DNA of 34,585 nucleotides from Betaproteobacteria bacterium (GTDB lineage: Bacteria > Pseudomonadota > Gammaproteobacteria > Burkholderiales > SG8-41). Position 1 is the stretch's first letter. The number at the start of each line of letters is the position of its first letter. The translations under genes and the position numbers were made by a program. Shown piece by piece: positions 7,742-16,085 of this stretch. The stretch spans positions 1 to 34,585 of the forward strand of contig CANKUB010000042.1 in the NCBI GenBank assembly GCA_947486575.1, written 5' to 3'. A model generated the notes under the pieces. The model saw nothing but the letters and a program-made list of their open reading frames with translations, was not told the DNA's origin and did no database searches.

Positions 7742-9051
7742 GATTCCAGTCGCCGCTGCACGTATTCTGCATGCGCGCGCAGGTTGTAATACTGATCGGA
7801 ATATTCGACCGGCACCGGTATCGCCCAAACGGCCTCGTCGATGCGTGCCATTTCCGCCAGATGTGTTGCGTGATCTGCCGGATTGTCGGACATATCAAGT
7901 TCGAGCTTTTTCAATGCTTCATACCAGTGCCACAAGCGCTTGCGGATGCGCCAGCTGTAAATCATCGGCACGATCTTGATCAGTGGCACCAGTATGGTGA
8001 CCACGGGAATCAGCAGCACCACCAGCCGATCCATCCACACCGCCAGCCAGAACGGCAGGTAGCGCTGAAAAAACGGCGGGCCGGATTTATGAAAACGCTC
8101 TGCCACGGGGCTCATCGGCAATTCGCTGCTTTGCGATTGCGGAAAATGATTTTCGGCGTGAATAATGCTGGGGCGTTTGTGTACCTCTGCCGCAGCCTGC
8201 GCTAGCGCAAACTGTAGTGCTGGATGCAGATCATCGCGTGCCGCGACGATGGCCCCGGCGCCGATCATCGGCACATCACGTGCAGGAATATTGTCTTTGA
8301 GATCAACCACGCCCTGATGCAGCGTAATGCGCGACAGATACGCTAAGCGCATGGCGTACGCATCGGCTTGAGCGAGGCTCATCAGTTTGATGTCTTTTGA
8401 GCGCAATGGTGCTTGCAGAATTTCAGCTTCGGGGCCGGCCACCAGGAACGCTGCGTCGATTTCACCTGCGTTCAGTTTTTCAAGTGCGTCTTTGGCCGAG
8501 GTTGCTACCAGCGTGGCGTTTTCAGGCGTGATGTCCGATAGCCGTAATAGCTGCATAACCAACTGATTCGTGCCGCTACCGATCGGGCCAACCGCGATGC
8601 GTTTGCCGCGCAGTTGCGCAAGCTGTGTGGTGTCGTTGGGCAGGCGGTGGAATACCCACACCAGTTCATAAAACATGCGGCCCAGGGAGAGCATGTTGTT
8701 GGAGTCTTCTGGCAGGGTGGTGCCGCCCTGCACAAAACCGGCGCTGGCCTGCGGCATGGCGCCGCGCATGCGGGACAGGTTTTCCAGCGCGCCAGCCGAC
8801 GTTTGCACTTGCAGCTTGATGCCGTCGCGCGCGAGGATTTCTTTGTATTTGATGGCGTAGCGGTAATACGCACCGCCTTCCGCGCCCGCGCTGAACACAA
8901 AGGTATTGGGCGGTGCGGGTTGCACAAAGCGCGAGGTCAGCCAGAACGCCGCGGCGATCAACAGCGCGGCTGGCCCAACGATGACGAGCCATTCGCGCCA
9001 TGCAGCACGCTCGAATTTGGGCCGTTTGAAGGCGGGTCGATTGAGCGCCAT
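7702..9051 (-). CDS. TAXI-family TRAP-type substrate-binding protein, membrane-anchored at both ends
   Basis: A 449-residue protein. A single membrane segment (about residues 22-42, VIVGPAALLIAAAFWL) anchors it, followed by the TAXI binding domain: FVFSAGAEGGAYYRYAIKYK, VQTSAGALENLSRM, and RGKRIAVGPIGSGTNQLV. A second hydrophobic region (about 335-365, LVVLLIPVVTILVPLIKIVP) returns the chain to the cytoplasm, where a helical tail of about 80 residues follows. Classical TAXI proteins are free periplasmic receptors for TRAP permeases; this larger anchored form with no dctM-like gene nearby may be a sensor or scaffold instead (inference). Its 3' end overlaps the convergent helicase gene. Confidence 0.88.
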   Translation of the reverse strand: MALNRPAFKRPKFERAAWREWLVIVGPAALLIAAAFWLTSRFVQPAPPNTFVFSAGAEGGAYYRYAIKYKEILARDGIKLQVQTSAGALENLSRMRGAMPQASAGFVQGGTTLPEDSNNMLSLGRMFYELVWVFHRLPNDTTQLAQLRGKRIAVGPIGSGTNQLVMQLLRLSDITPENATLVATSAKDALEKLNAGEIDAAFLVAGPEAEILQAPLRSKDIKLMSLAQADAYAMRLAYLSRITLHQGVVDLKDNIPARDVPMIGAGAIVAARDDLHPALQFALAQAAAEVHKRPSIIHAENHFPQSQSSELPMSPVAERFHKSGPPFFQRYLPFWLAVWMDRLVVLLIPVVTILVPLIKIVPMIYSWRIRKRLWHWYEALKKLELDMSDNPADHATHLAEMARIDEAVWAIPVPVEYSDQYYNLRAHAEYVQRRLESQGTVPAASSTAV

Positions 9052-9071
9052 AGACGGGAATTATAATCCCG

Positions 9072-9464
9072 TCATGCAATGAACCATTTACTGAAAATAT
9101 GCCAGGTGAACCACGCGGCTGCTATCCACAAAACAATAACAATCGCTGCACCCAGCCAGTTGCGCGGCTTGCTGTGTTTTTCAGCCATCCATAGTGTCGC
9201 TTTTTTGCGGCACTCGGCAAGTATCGGCGCGGGGATGAATTTCAGCGTGAGCCAGATGCCGATGGGTAGCAGAATGGCATCGTCGAGCAGGCCGAGTACG
9301 GGGATGAAATCAGGGATGAGATCAATCGGGCTGAAAGCGTAAGCGACAACGCTGATAGCTAGCATTTTTGCAATCAGTGGTGTCTGCGGATGGCGGTAAC
9401 AAAACCACAAAGTCACAGCTTCGCGTTTGAGCTGCTTTGCCCATTGCAATAGCCGATCTAACAT
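9072..9464 (-). CDS. YkvA-like DUF1232 membrane protein
   Basis: A 130-residue protein with the DUF1232 signature: RHPQTPLIAKMLAISVVAYA followed by SPIDLIPDFIPVLGLLDDA, the invariant core of the family. A C-terminal hydrophobic helix (AAIVIVLWIAAAWFTWHIF) is a likely membrane anchor. The function of the family is not known. It lies 12 bp downstream of rimO on the same strand and 20 bp upstream of the TAXI gene, so the three could form one transcript running phaR - rimO - DUF1232 - TAXI. Confidence 0.9.
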   Translation of the reverse strand: MLDRLLQWAKQLKREAVTLWFCYRHPQTPLIAKMLAISVVAYAFSPIDLIPDFIPVLGLLDDAILLPIGIWLTLKFIPAPILAECRKKATLWMAEKHSKPRNWLGAAIVIVLWIAAAWFTWHIFSKWFIA

Positions 9465-9476
9465 AAGTATTTGTTT

Positions 9477-10787
9477 TTAAACGATTTTTGAATATAGATC
9501 GTGCGCGTCTGCACGCGTGATTTCAACCTGCACAAAATCGCCGGGCTTGATATCGCCGGGTTTGCTGATGAAAACGCTGCCGTCAATTTCAGGCGCATCA
9601 GCGTAGCTGCGGGCGACGGCTTTTTTGCCGTCATTGCTGTCGATCAACACCGTTAATGTTTGTCCGATTTTTTTCTTCAGGCGTGCTTTGCTGATTTTCT
9701 CTTGTGCTTGCATGAAGCGCGCCTGGCGTTCTTCACGCACTTCTTCTGGCACCGGGTCAGGCAGCGCATTGGCAGTTGCGCCTTCAACCGGCGAGTAGGC
9801 AAAACAGCCGACGCGATCAAGCTGCGCTTCTTCGAGAAACGCGAGTAGTTCTTCAAACTCGGCTTCGGTTTCGCCGGGAAAGCCCGCAATGAAGGTGCTG
9901 CGTATCGTCAGTTCAGGACAAATCGCGCGCCACGCTTTGATGCGCGCCAAGGTGTTTTCACTGTTTGCCGGCCGCTTCATCAACTTCAAAATGCGCGGGC
10001 TGGCGTGCTGAAATGGCGCGTCGAGATACGGCAGGATTTTGCCCTCCGCCATCAGCGGAATCACTTCATCCACATTCGGATACGGATACACATAATGCAG
10101 GCGTACCCACACACCCAATTCGCCCAGCGCCTGCGCGAGCGCGGTCATGCGGGTTTTAATCGGCTTGCCGCCCCAGAAGCCGGTGCGGTATTTGATATCG
10201 ACGCCGTACGCGCTGGTGTCCTGCGAAATCACCAGCAGTTCTTTGACGCCTGCCTTCACCAGATTTTCAGCCTCTTGCATGACATCGCCAATCGGGCGGC
10301 TGACCAGATCACCGCGCATCGACGGAATAATGCAAAACGTGCAGCGATGATTGCAGCCTTCGGCAATTTTTAAATAGGCGTAATGCTTGGGGGTGAGCTT
10401 TATACCTTGCGGAGGAACCAGATCAATGTGCGGATTGTGTTTATGCGGCAGATGCTTATGCACTGCGCGCATCACTTCATCGGTGGCGTGCGGGCCGGTG
10501 ACGGCGAGCACTTTCGGATGCGTTTGTTTAACGATATCGCTCTTGGCACCGAGGCAGCCGGTGACGATCACTTTGCCGTTTTCGGCCAGCGCTTCGCCGA
10601 TGGCGTCGAGCGACTCTGCCACTGCGGAATCGATAAACCCGCAGGTGTTGACCACCACCAGATCCGCGTCGGTATACGAGGGCGAGATGGCGTAGCCTTC
10701 AGCACGCAGTTGCGTGAGGATGCGTTCGGAATCGACCAGCGCTTTGGGACAGCCGAGCGAGACGAACCCGACTTTTTTAGCGGGCAT
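9477..10787 (-). CDS. rimO: Ribosomal protein S12 methylthiotransferase RimO
   Basis: A 436-residue radical SAM enzyme that adds a methylthio group to the beta carbon of a conserved Asp of ribosomal protein uS12. The N-terminal UPF0004 domain carries three cysteines (13 in [13 protein letters not shown], 49 in VNTCGF, 78 in VTGCLG) for the auxiliary 4Fe-4S cluster. The radical SAM motif is [13 protein letters not shown] with Cys145, Cys149 and Cys152. A C-terminal TRAM domain (about residues 370-436) ends with [17 protein letters not shown], typical of RimO rather than MiaB. Length agrees with the family. It follows phaR with 25 bp between. Confidence 0.97.
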   Translation of the reverse strand: MPAKKVGFVSLGCPKALVDSERILTQLRAEGYAISPSYTDADLVVVNTCGFIDSAVAESLDAIGEALAENGKVIVTGCLGAKSDIVKQTHPKVLAVTGPHATDEVMRAVHKHLPHKHNPHIDLVPPQGIKLTPKHYAYLKIAEGCNHRCTFCIIPSMRGDLVSRPIGDVMQEAENLVKAGVKELLVISQDTSAYGVDIKYRTGFWGGKPIKTRMTALAQALGELGVWVRLHYVYPYPNVDEVIPLMAEGKILPYLDAPFQHASPRILKLMKRPANSENTLARIKAWRAICPELTIRSTFIAGFPGETEAEFEELLAFLEEAQLDRVGCFAYSPVEGATANALPDPVPEEVREERQARFMQAQEKISKARLKKKIGQTLTVLIDSNDGKKAVARSYADAPEIDGSVFISKPGDIKPGDFVQVEITRADAHDLYSKIV

Positions 10788-10812
10788 TTATATGACCGTG
10801 AAAAAGGGGAAG

Positions 10813-11388
10813 CTAGCTTTTATTCTCGCCGCCGTCTTTACCTGGCGTAGCACCCGTAAAACCAGGGAACGGAAAGCCGCCAAACATATTACGCGTTTGG
10901 CTCTGCATCTGCTTTTGCATATCGACAAATGCGTTGGCGCTTTGTTCGAGGTAGCGCCCCATCAAGCCCTGAATCGCCGGGCCCTGCATTTTGACGAACT
11001 CGTTCCAGGCCTCGGTGTTGAGCATGGGGTTGGCGCCGTAGAGTTGGCTCGATTGATCCTGCATGCGCTTCTGGATATCCATGAAGGTGGAGACGTTTTT
11101 TTCGAGGAAGTTGCCCATCATGCCCTGCATGGCATTACCATAAAACCGGATAACCTGCGACAGCATATCGCTGGAGAACATCGGCGCGCCGTCGGTTTCT
11201 TCTTCGAGAATAATTTGCAGCAAAATGCTGCGCGTGAGGTCTTCTTTGGTTTTGGCATCCTCAACCCGAAACACGGTGCTGTCGAGCACCAGCTTTTTGA
11301 CATCGGCAAGTGTGATGTACGTGCTGGTTTCGGTGTCGTAAAGACGGCGGTTCGGATATTTTTTGATTAAACGTGGATGTTGAGCCAT
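10813..11388 (-). CDS. phaR: Polyhydroxyalkanoate synthesis regulator PhaR
   Basis: A 191-residue cytoplasmic repressor. The N-terminal domain RLIKKYPNRRLYDTETSTYI is the near-invariant DNA-binding signature of PHB/PHA accumulation regulators. Residues of about 70-190 hold the amphipathic PHB-accumulation regulatory repeats (FYGNAMQGMMGNFLEKNVST, MQGPAIQGLMGRYLEQSANA) rich in Met and Gln, which in known PhaR bind PHA granules. Known PhaR represses phasin genes and its own gene until it is titrated by growing granules. This implies that the host stores PHA, although no phaCAB genes are in the window. The C-terminus (FPGFTGATPGKDGGENKS) is likely flexible. Confidence 0.95.
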   Translation of the reverse strand: MAQHPRLIKKYPNRRLYDTETSTYITLADVKKLVLDSTVFRVEDAKTKEDLTRSILLQIILEEETDGAPMFSSDMLSQVIRFYGNAMQGMMGNFLEKNVSTFMDIQKRMQDQSSQLYGANPMLNTEAWNEFVKMQGPAIQGLMGRYLEQSANAFVDMQKQMQSQTRNMFGGFPFPGFTGATPGKDGGENKS

Positions 11389-11605
11389 TGCGAACCCCTG
11401 CGAAAGTGACGCTGCATTATTTCAGAAAAGGTGTTGCAGTGCAATGGAGTGCTGTAAAAATCTTAATAAAAACAAGATGTTAATTTGTAAATCGTGGAAT
11501 ACCCCGTGGTGTTGGGCTTGCAGGAAATCTGGCGTAGCGTACTTTGTTGCCACAAAGCTCAAGCGCGCTCCGCCAAACCCCGTTGCCTCACCCATCCCGC
11601 GCAGT

Positions 11606-12622
11606 CTATCGGGGTTTCTTCAAAAACTCGGCATTTACGCAGTTCACCAGTTTGTTGTCTTTCAGATACCAGCACGCGGTTTGTGCGGCCTTGGTGCGTA
11701 AATCGACAAGGCTATCCGGGCTGTAAAAGCCGGAGTGCGGCCCCATCAACACGCGGCCTCTGATCCACGGTTCGTTGGCTTGCCAGGCCTTGACCAGCGG
11801 GTCAGCGAGCGTTGCTGGTTCGCTGGGCAACACGTCCAGGCCCACTGCGAGCAGGCGATTGCTTTTCAGGCCGTCCAGCAGCGCGCCGGTATCGCAGATG
11901 GGCCCGCGTGCGGTGCTGATCAAATACGCACCAGGCTTTATTTTCGATACGGTTTCAGCGTTGATCATGCGGTTGGTTTCAGGGGTGAGGGGGGCATGAA
12001 TGGTGATCACGTCCGCAACCTTGAGCAGGTCTTCAAGCTTATTGGCGCGCGTGAATCCGAACGACAGTTCGGCGCCGATTGAGAGCTGCGGGTCGTAAAA
12101 CACCACATTCATGCCGAAGGCGCGCGCGCGCAGCGCAGAAGCGGTGCCGATACGACCCATGCCGATTACGCCGTAGGTGGCGCCGCGCAGACGCCGTGCA
12201 GTGACGTTGTGCGTGTGTGTCCAGTGAGCGGTGGGGTTCTGGCGCAGCGTAGCGTCGTATATCGCGGTGCCGCGCGCAAACGCCAGCATCATCGCAAGGG
12301 CGGTGTCGGCGACTTCGGTGGTGCCGTAGTCGGGCACGTTGCAAACCGCGATGCCTGCGTCGCCCAGCAATTGCAGATCACAATTGTCGTAGCCCACGCC
12401 GTTGCGCACGATGATGCGGCATTTTTTCAAGTGTGGCACGACGGTGCTGTTCATCTGAATGCGCGCGACGACGATGCCGTCGCAGCTTTCCCACGCTTTG
12501 AGGTCGATGGCTTCGAAGCTTGATTTGCGCGGATTGAGCAGTGTCGTGTCGGCGCCGAAGACTTTGGCTTCTAGGTCGAGCACTTCTGAGCGGCTGTCGG
12601 GGTAGAGCATGGTAATAGGCAT
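11606..12622 (-). CDS. D-isomer-specific 2-hydroxyacid dehydrogenase (CtBP-like)
   Basis: A 338-residue NAD-dependent oxidoreductase. ATG at 12620-12622 is chosen because CAGGTAACC precedes it and the protein then begins MPITMLYPDS; an in-frame extension to 12715 adds 31 residues unlike the family. The Rossmann motif is YGVIGMGRIGTASALRARAF. The substrate half has VRNGVGYDNCDL, catalytic Arg in ISTARGPICDTGAL, Glu in LDVLPSEPA and His in GPHSGFYS. The NVPDYGTTEVADTALAMML block is typical of C-terminal-binding-protein-like dehydrogenases. The substrate is probably a 2-keto or 2-hydroxy acid and is not predictable. It is divergent from the cytochrome gene at 12859, with about 235 bp between them. 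Confidence 0.92.
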   Translation of the reverse strand: MPITMLYPDSRSEVLDLEAKVFGADTTLLNPRKSSFEAIDLKAWESCDGIVVARIQMNSTVVPHLKKCRIIVRNGVGYDNCDLQLLGDAGIAVCNVPDYGTTEVADTALAMMLAFARGTAIYDATLRQNPTAHWTHTHNVTARRLRGATYGVIGMGRIGTASALRARAFGMNVVFYDPQLSIGAELSFGFTRANKLEDLLKVADVITIHAPLTPETNRMINAETVSKIKPGAYLISTARGPICDTGALLDGLKSNRLLAVGLDVLPSEPATLADPLVKAWQANEPWIRGRVLMGPHSGFYSPDSLVDLRTKAAQTACWYLKDNKLVNCVNAEFLKKPR

Positions 12623-12858
12623 GGTGGTTACCTGGTAGTTTTCGGATAAATAGCGGGCGTAAAAAAAGTTAAATAAAAACAATGACTTGCAGTGCTTTCC
12701 TGAATTTTCGGGCAATCTTTATAGAGCGCATTGTAACGGCGATGACGCAGGTTGTGGCCATTTCAGGCAGCGTGATGGCTGGCTGTTAGAATGCGCCGCT
12801 TTTGCTGCTGCCTTTGTAAATGTCTGCGTGCGGCACAGCTTACTCAAAGGATTTGGCG

Positions 12859-13731
12859 ATGCCCATGTTGATGAACGTTCTTCGTCGCACTGCTTTGGCA
12901 CTGGCCATGAGCAGCCCCGCGATGGCACTGGCGCAATCGCCAGCCGCGACCAAGCCTGCCACCGCAGATCCCGGTGCGCGCGTATACGCGGCCAATTGCG
13001 TTGCCTGTCATCAGGACAACGGGCAGGGTGTCGTGGGCGTGTTTCCGCCGTTGGTCGGCCACGTGCCGGGATTGCTGGCACGCGCGGGTGGGCGCGACTA
13101 TCTGATTCGCGTTCTGTTGTTCGGGCTGCTGGGTGAAATCAGCATTAACGGGCAGAATTATTCTGGTGCAATGCCACCGTGGGAATCATTAAGTGACAGC
13201 GATGTTGCCGCCGTTTTGAATTACGCCGCTATGGGATGGGAGAACAAAACGCGTTTGCCCGCTGATTTCAAGGCATTTCAGGTTGGTGAAATTGCCGCCG
13301 TACGTAGCGAAAAATTATCCTCGGCAGCGGTGCATACGCTGCGGCGCAAGTTGATTTCAAGCAACGCGCAAGATGGCAGCGCAGCAACTTCCAGCCTGGT
13401 AACATTCACCAGCGAGCAGGCGGAAGAAGGCAAATTTATCTACCAGCGCAACTGCGCCGATTGTCACGGCTCCACGCTCGATAATGGCGAGTTTGGTGGC
13501 GCGCCTTTGCGTGGCGCATGGTTTCAGAACAAGTGGGGCAAAGGCAGTGTAGCGCCGCTCTACGCTTTTACCAAAGTCAAAATGCCGCCCGACCGGCCCG
13601 GTGCCATGAGCGACAAAGTTTACGCGGATGTGGTGGCTTTTATTTTGAGCGCCAATGGCTACGAGGCCAGCGACAAGGCGTTACCGCTGGACCCAAAGGC
13701 CCAGCAGCTTTTGACGCTTAAACGTGACTAA
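12859..13731 (+). CDS. Di-haem cytochrome c, periplasmic
   Basis: A 290-residue exported protein starting at ATG 12859 with AAAGGA about eight bases upstream; an upstream start at 12820 is less likely because it would bury the signal. The signal peptide (MNVLRRTALALAMSSPAMALA) is cut near residue 25. Two class I cytochrome domains follow, with haem motifs CVACH (Cys47-His51) and CADCH (Cys199-His203) and likely axial Met in SGAMPPW and VKMPPDRPG. It converges on the PQQ dehydrogenase gene 12 bp away, and a two-domain cytochrome is a natural electron acceptor for a quinoprotein; that partnership is inferred from position. Confidence 0.92.
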   Translation: MPMLMNVLRRTALALAMSSPAMALAQSPAATKPATADPGARVYAANCVACHQDNGQGVVGVFPPLVGHVPGLLARAGGRDYLIRVLLFGLLGEISINGQNYSGAMPPWESLSDSDVAAVLNYAAMGWENKTRLPADFKAFQVGEIAAVRSEKLSSAAVHTLRRKLISSNAQDGSAATSSLVTFTSEQAEEGKFIYQRNCADCHGSTLDNGEFGGAPLRGAWFQNKWGKGSVAPLYAFTKVKMPPDRPGAMSDKVYADVVAFILSANGYEASDKALPLDPKAQQLLTLKRD

Positions 13732-13742
13732 TGCGCGATTGA

Positions 13743-15515
13743 TTACTTGCCGTCCGGCAAAGCAAACACCCACAGCGACGAACCGCCATCCGGATTGCGG
13801 ATTTCTGGCGTGAGCGTTGCGAGTGAACGTGCGTGGCTCGAACCATTACCGACTGACACCGCAACATACTGTTTGCCCTTCACCGCATAAGTGATCGGGA
13901 ACGAGTTCACCGCGTTGCTGGTGCGGATCTGCCACAACAGTTTGCCGGTGCGGTCATCAAACGCGCGGATGTAACGATCCCACGAGCCTGAAAACACCAG
14001 GCCGCCGCCGGTTGCCAGCACCGCACCGGTTTGCGGCGCACGCGTGCGGTACGACCATGCAGCTTTCTGGTTATCGAGCCCCACAGCATCCACACGCCCG
14101 ATGTTGCCGTCGCTATTGGGAATGGGTTTACGTGCGTAAATGGCGCGTCCGCCGCCGGTGTAGACTTCACCTGGCCCGAGCGGGGTGGGTGTGGTATCCG
14201 AGCAGTATTCATTCAGTGGCAGGTAGAGCATTTTGGTTTTCGGGCTGTACGAGGTTGCCGGCCAGCCGCGCCCACCCGGATCAGCCGGGCAGTTCACCGT
14301 AGTCTTACCGATGTGTGGTACGGATTCTTCGTTGATGGTTTTATCGCCGGTCTTGGGATCAATGCTCTTGACCACGTTTTGATAAACCGTCTCTTTGTGC
14401 CACAGCCATTCGCCGGTGGTACGGTCGAGCACTTCGATAATGCCGAGTTTGCCGACGGTCACCAGCGCTTTGCGGGATTTGCCTTTGTACGGCAAATCAA
14501 CGAGGATGCGCTCGTAGGCGTAATCGAGATCCCAGGTGTCGTTATGCAGATGCTGGAAATGCCACTTGAGTTTGCCGGTAGCGGGATCAAGTGCGAGTGT
14601 GGAGTCGGTGTATAGCGCGTCATTTTTTGCGCCGTCTTTTTTCGGCGCAAGGCCCGACATCTCGGCAATCCACGGATACGGTTGGCCGACGCCGACGATG
14701 TAGGTGTTGCTCTCGACGTCGTAGCTGCCTGCGTTCCAGGTGGATGCACCGTGACGTTTTTCAACGGGCATGTCGTTCCAGGTGTCGCCGCCCGGCGTGC
14801 CCGGCTGCGCAATGGTGTTAAAGCGCCATACTTCCTTGCCTGTTTGTGGATCGTGTCCGGTGATAAAACAACCGCCGGGTTGCGCATTGCCACATCCGCT
14901 CATGCCCTGCATGATTTTGCCACCTGCCACCAACGGGCCGCCGGTGTAACGCCAGCCTTTGGTCCAATCGGCGGTGGCGTGATCCCACGTGACCTTGCCG
15001 GTTTTTACGTTCAGCGCGATTAGGTGTGCGTCGGAGGTTGCGACGATCAGGTTGTCACCGAAGATCGCCATATTGCGCTTGGCGAGCACATTGCCGCCGT
15101 CGGTCACCAGCTTGGCGGGCAGGTCGCGTTTATATTCCCACAGCAAATCGCCGTTGGTAGCGTTGAGTGCCTGTACCTTGTCGGCATAGTTGAAAATGAA
15201 CAACACGCCGTCGTGCACGATGGGCGTGATTTCGGTCGCACCGGTGGAGAGTGCCCACGTCCATGAGACCGTGAGATTTTTCACGTTGTTTTTGTTGATC
15301 GAATCGAGCGGGCTGTAACCTGCGCCATCATAGGTGCGACGGAACATCAGCCAATCCGCTGCGGGTGGATTGCGCAGCATTTGCTCGGTTACTGGAGTGA
15401 TGAATTCAGTTGGATTAGGGGCCTTCGCTGGTTGTGCAAATGCCATTGTGCATGCGACGGTCAGCATTGAAATGCCGAGTGCGGATGCTTTCAGGTGCTT
15501 CAGGTGCCGGGGCAT
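13743..15515 (-). CDS. PQQ-dependent (methanol/ethanol-type) dehydrogenase with atypical metal ligands
   Basis: A 590-residue periplasmic quinoprotein; ATG at 15513-15515 is fixed by AAGGAG nine bases upstream. The signal peptide ends at MAFAQ (about residue 28). The eight-bladed propeller shows repeated W-motifs: ALNATNGDLLWEY, ALNVKTGKVTWDH, DPQTGKEVWRF, DPATGKLKWHF, DRTTGEWLWHK, DDRTGKLLWQI. It oxidises an alcohol or aldehyde with PQQ. The catalytic Asp is in HNDTWDLDY; Asp329 is followed by Asp331, the spacing seen in lanthanide-dependent XoxF-type enzymes. However, the usual adjacent Cys-Cys pair is missing, the Asn of GTGNP is Gln278 (GVGQP), and the Glu region reads MSGCGN with Cys208 and Cys216, so the metal site is unusual. 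No haem motif is present, so electrons must leave through a separate cytochrome. Confidence 0.92.
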   Translation of the reverse strand: MPRHLKHLKASALGISMLTVACTMAFAQPAKAPNPTEFITPVTEQMLRNPPAADWLMFRRTYDGAGYSPLDSINKNNVKNLTVSWTWALSTGATEITPIVHDGVLFIFNYADKVQALNATNGDLLWEYKRDLPAKLVTDGGNVLAKRNMAIFGDNLIVATSDAHLIALNVKTGKVTWDHATADWTKGWRYTGGPLVAGGKIMQGMSGCGNAQPGGCFITGHDPQTGKEVWRFNTIAQPGTPGGDTWNDMPVEKRHGASTWNAGSYDVESNTYIVGVGQPYPWIAEMSGLAPKKDGAKNDALYTDSTLALDPATGKLKWHFQHLHNDTWDLDYAYERILVDLPYKGKSRKALVTVGKLGIIEVLDRTTGEWLWHKETVYQNVVKSIDPKTGDKTINEESVPHIGKTTVNCPADPGGRGWPATSYSPKTKMLYLPLNEYCSDTTPTPLGPGEVYTGGGRAIYARKPIPNSDGNIGRVDAVGLDNQKAAWSYRTRAPQTGAVLATGGGLVFSGSWDRYIRAFDDRTGKLLWQIRTSNAVNSFPITYAVKGKQYVAVSVGNGSSHARSLATLTPEIRNPDGGSSLWVFALPDGK

Positions 15516-15658
15516 CTTGTGAATCTCCTTGTGGGTGAACTGGTGGGACTTGCGAGAGAAGCGTGCTGCGCGCCATCCCGTTGCGGACAATGGTGCTGCG
15601 CTTGCTGTGGATAGTAGTCTTCGCCGGGAGCGCAAGCAATCGCGCTGAGCGGACTATT

Positions 15659-16069
15659 TCAGTAAGTCATGCAGGCCGAATTCAGTAGCCCTGTAGCGAG
15701 TGACACTGCGCCGAGAAATGTGCCCTGTGCGATTTTGCCCTCTGGGATGTCTTTTGAAATGCCGGGAATAATCAGCCGCACTACCGCATACACCATGAGT
15801 TGTATCACCAGCGCGATGCCCGCCCACGTCAGCATGTCATAGATGTCAGAGCTTTGCGCCACGGCTTTGGCGAGCGGAACGACAAAGCCGATCATCGCGC
15901 CCGATAAACTGATCGCGGCAGCAACGTTGCCCTCGCGGATCAACTGAATTTCGTGATACGGCGTGATCTTGACGTAGATAAACAGAAATAGCCCCAGCAG
16001 AACCAGTGCCGCTCCCAGATGCGTAATGAACGCGGTGAATCCGCTGAAAAGTTCTGTAAAAAGTTCCAT
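15659..16069 (-). CDS. DUF350 (YjfL-like) inner-membrane protein
   Basis: A 136-residue protein starting at ATG 16067-16069; a longer frame to 16174 would overlap the ligase gene. It has about four membrane helices: residues 12-31 (FITHLGAALVLLGLFLFIYV), about 47-66 (NVAAAISLSGAMIGFVVPLA), about 77-97 and about 116-132. The motif EIQLIREGNVAAAISLSGA is the family hallmark. The gene lies 16 bp downstream of the glutathionylspermidine synthase-like gene. In enterobacteria YjfL is encoded with YjfM and the ATP-grasp YjfC, the same set as here. Function of the family is unknown. Confidence 0.88.
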   Translation of the reverse strand: MELFTELFSGFTAFITHLGAALVLLGLFLFIYVKITPYHEIQLIREGNVAAAISLSGAMIGFVVPLAKAVAQSSDIYDMLTWAGIALVIQLMVYAVVRLIIPGISKDIPEGKIAQGTFLGAVSLATGLLNSACMTY

Positions 16070-16085
16070 GATCGGCCTCGGCTGA

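Noticed and set aside
14459-14893. Alternative frames inside the PQQ dehydrogenase gene.
   Set aside because: The main frame has the full propeller motifs from signal peptide to stop; the others are shadows.
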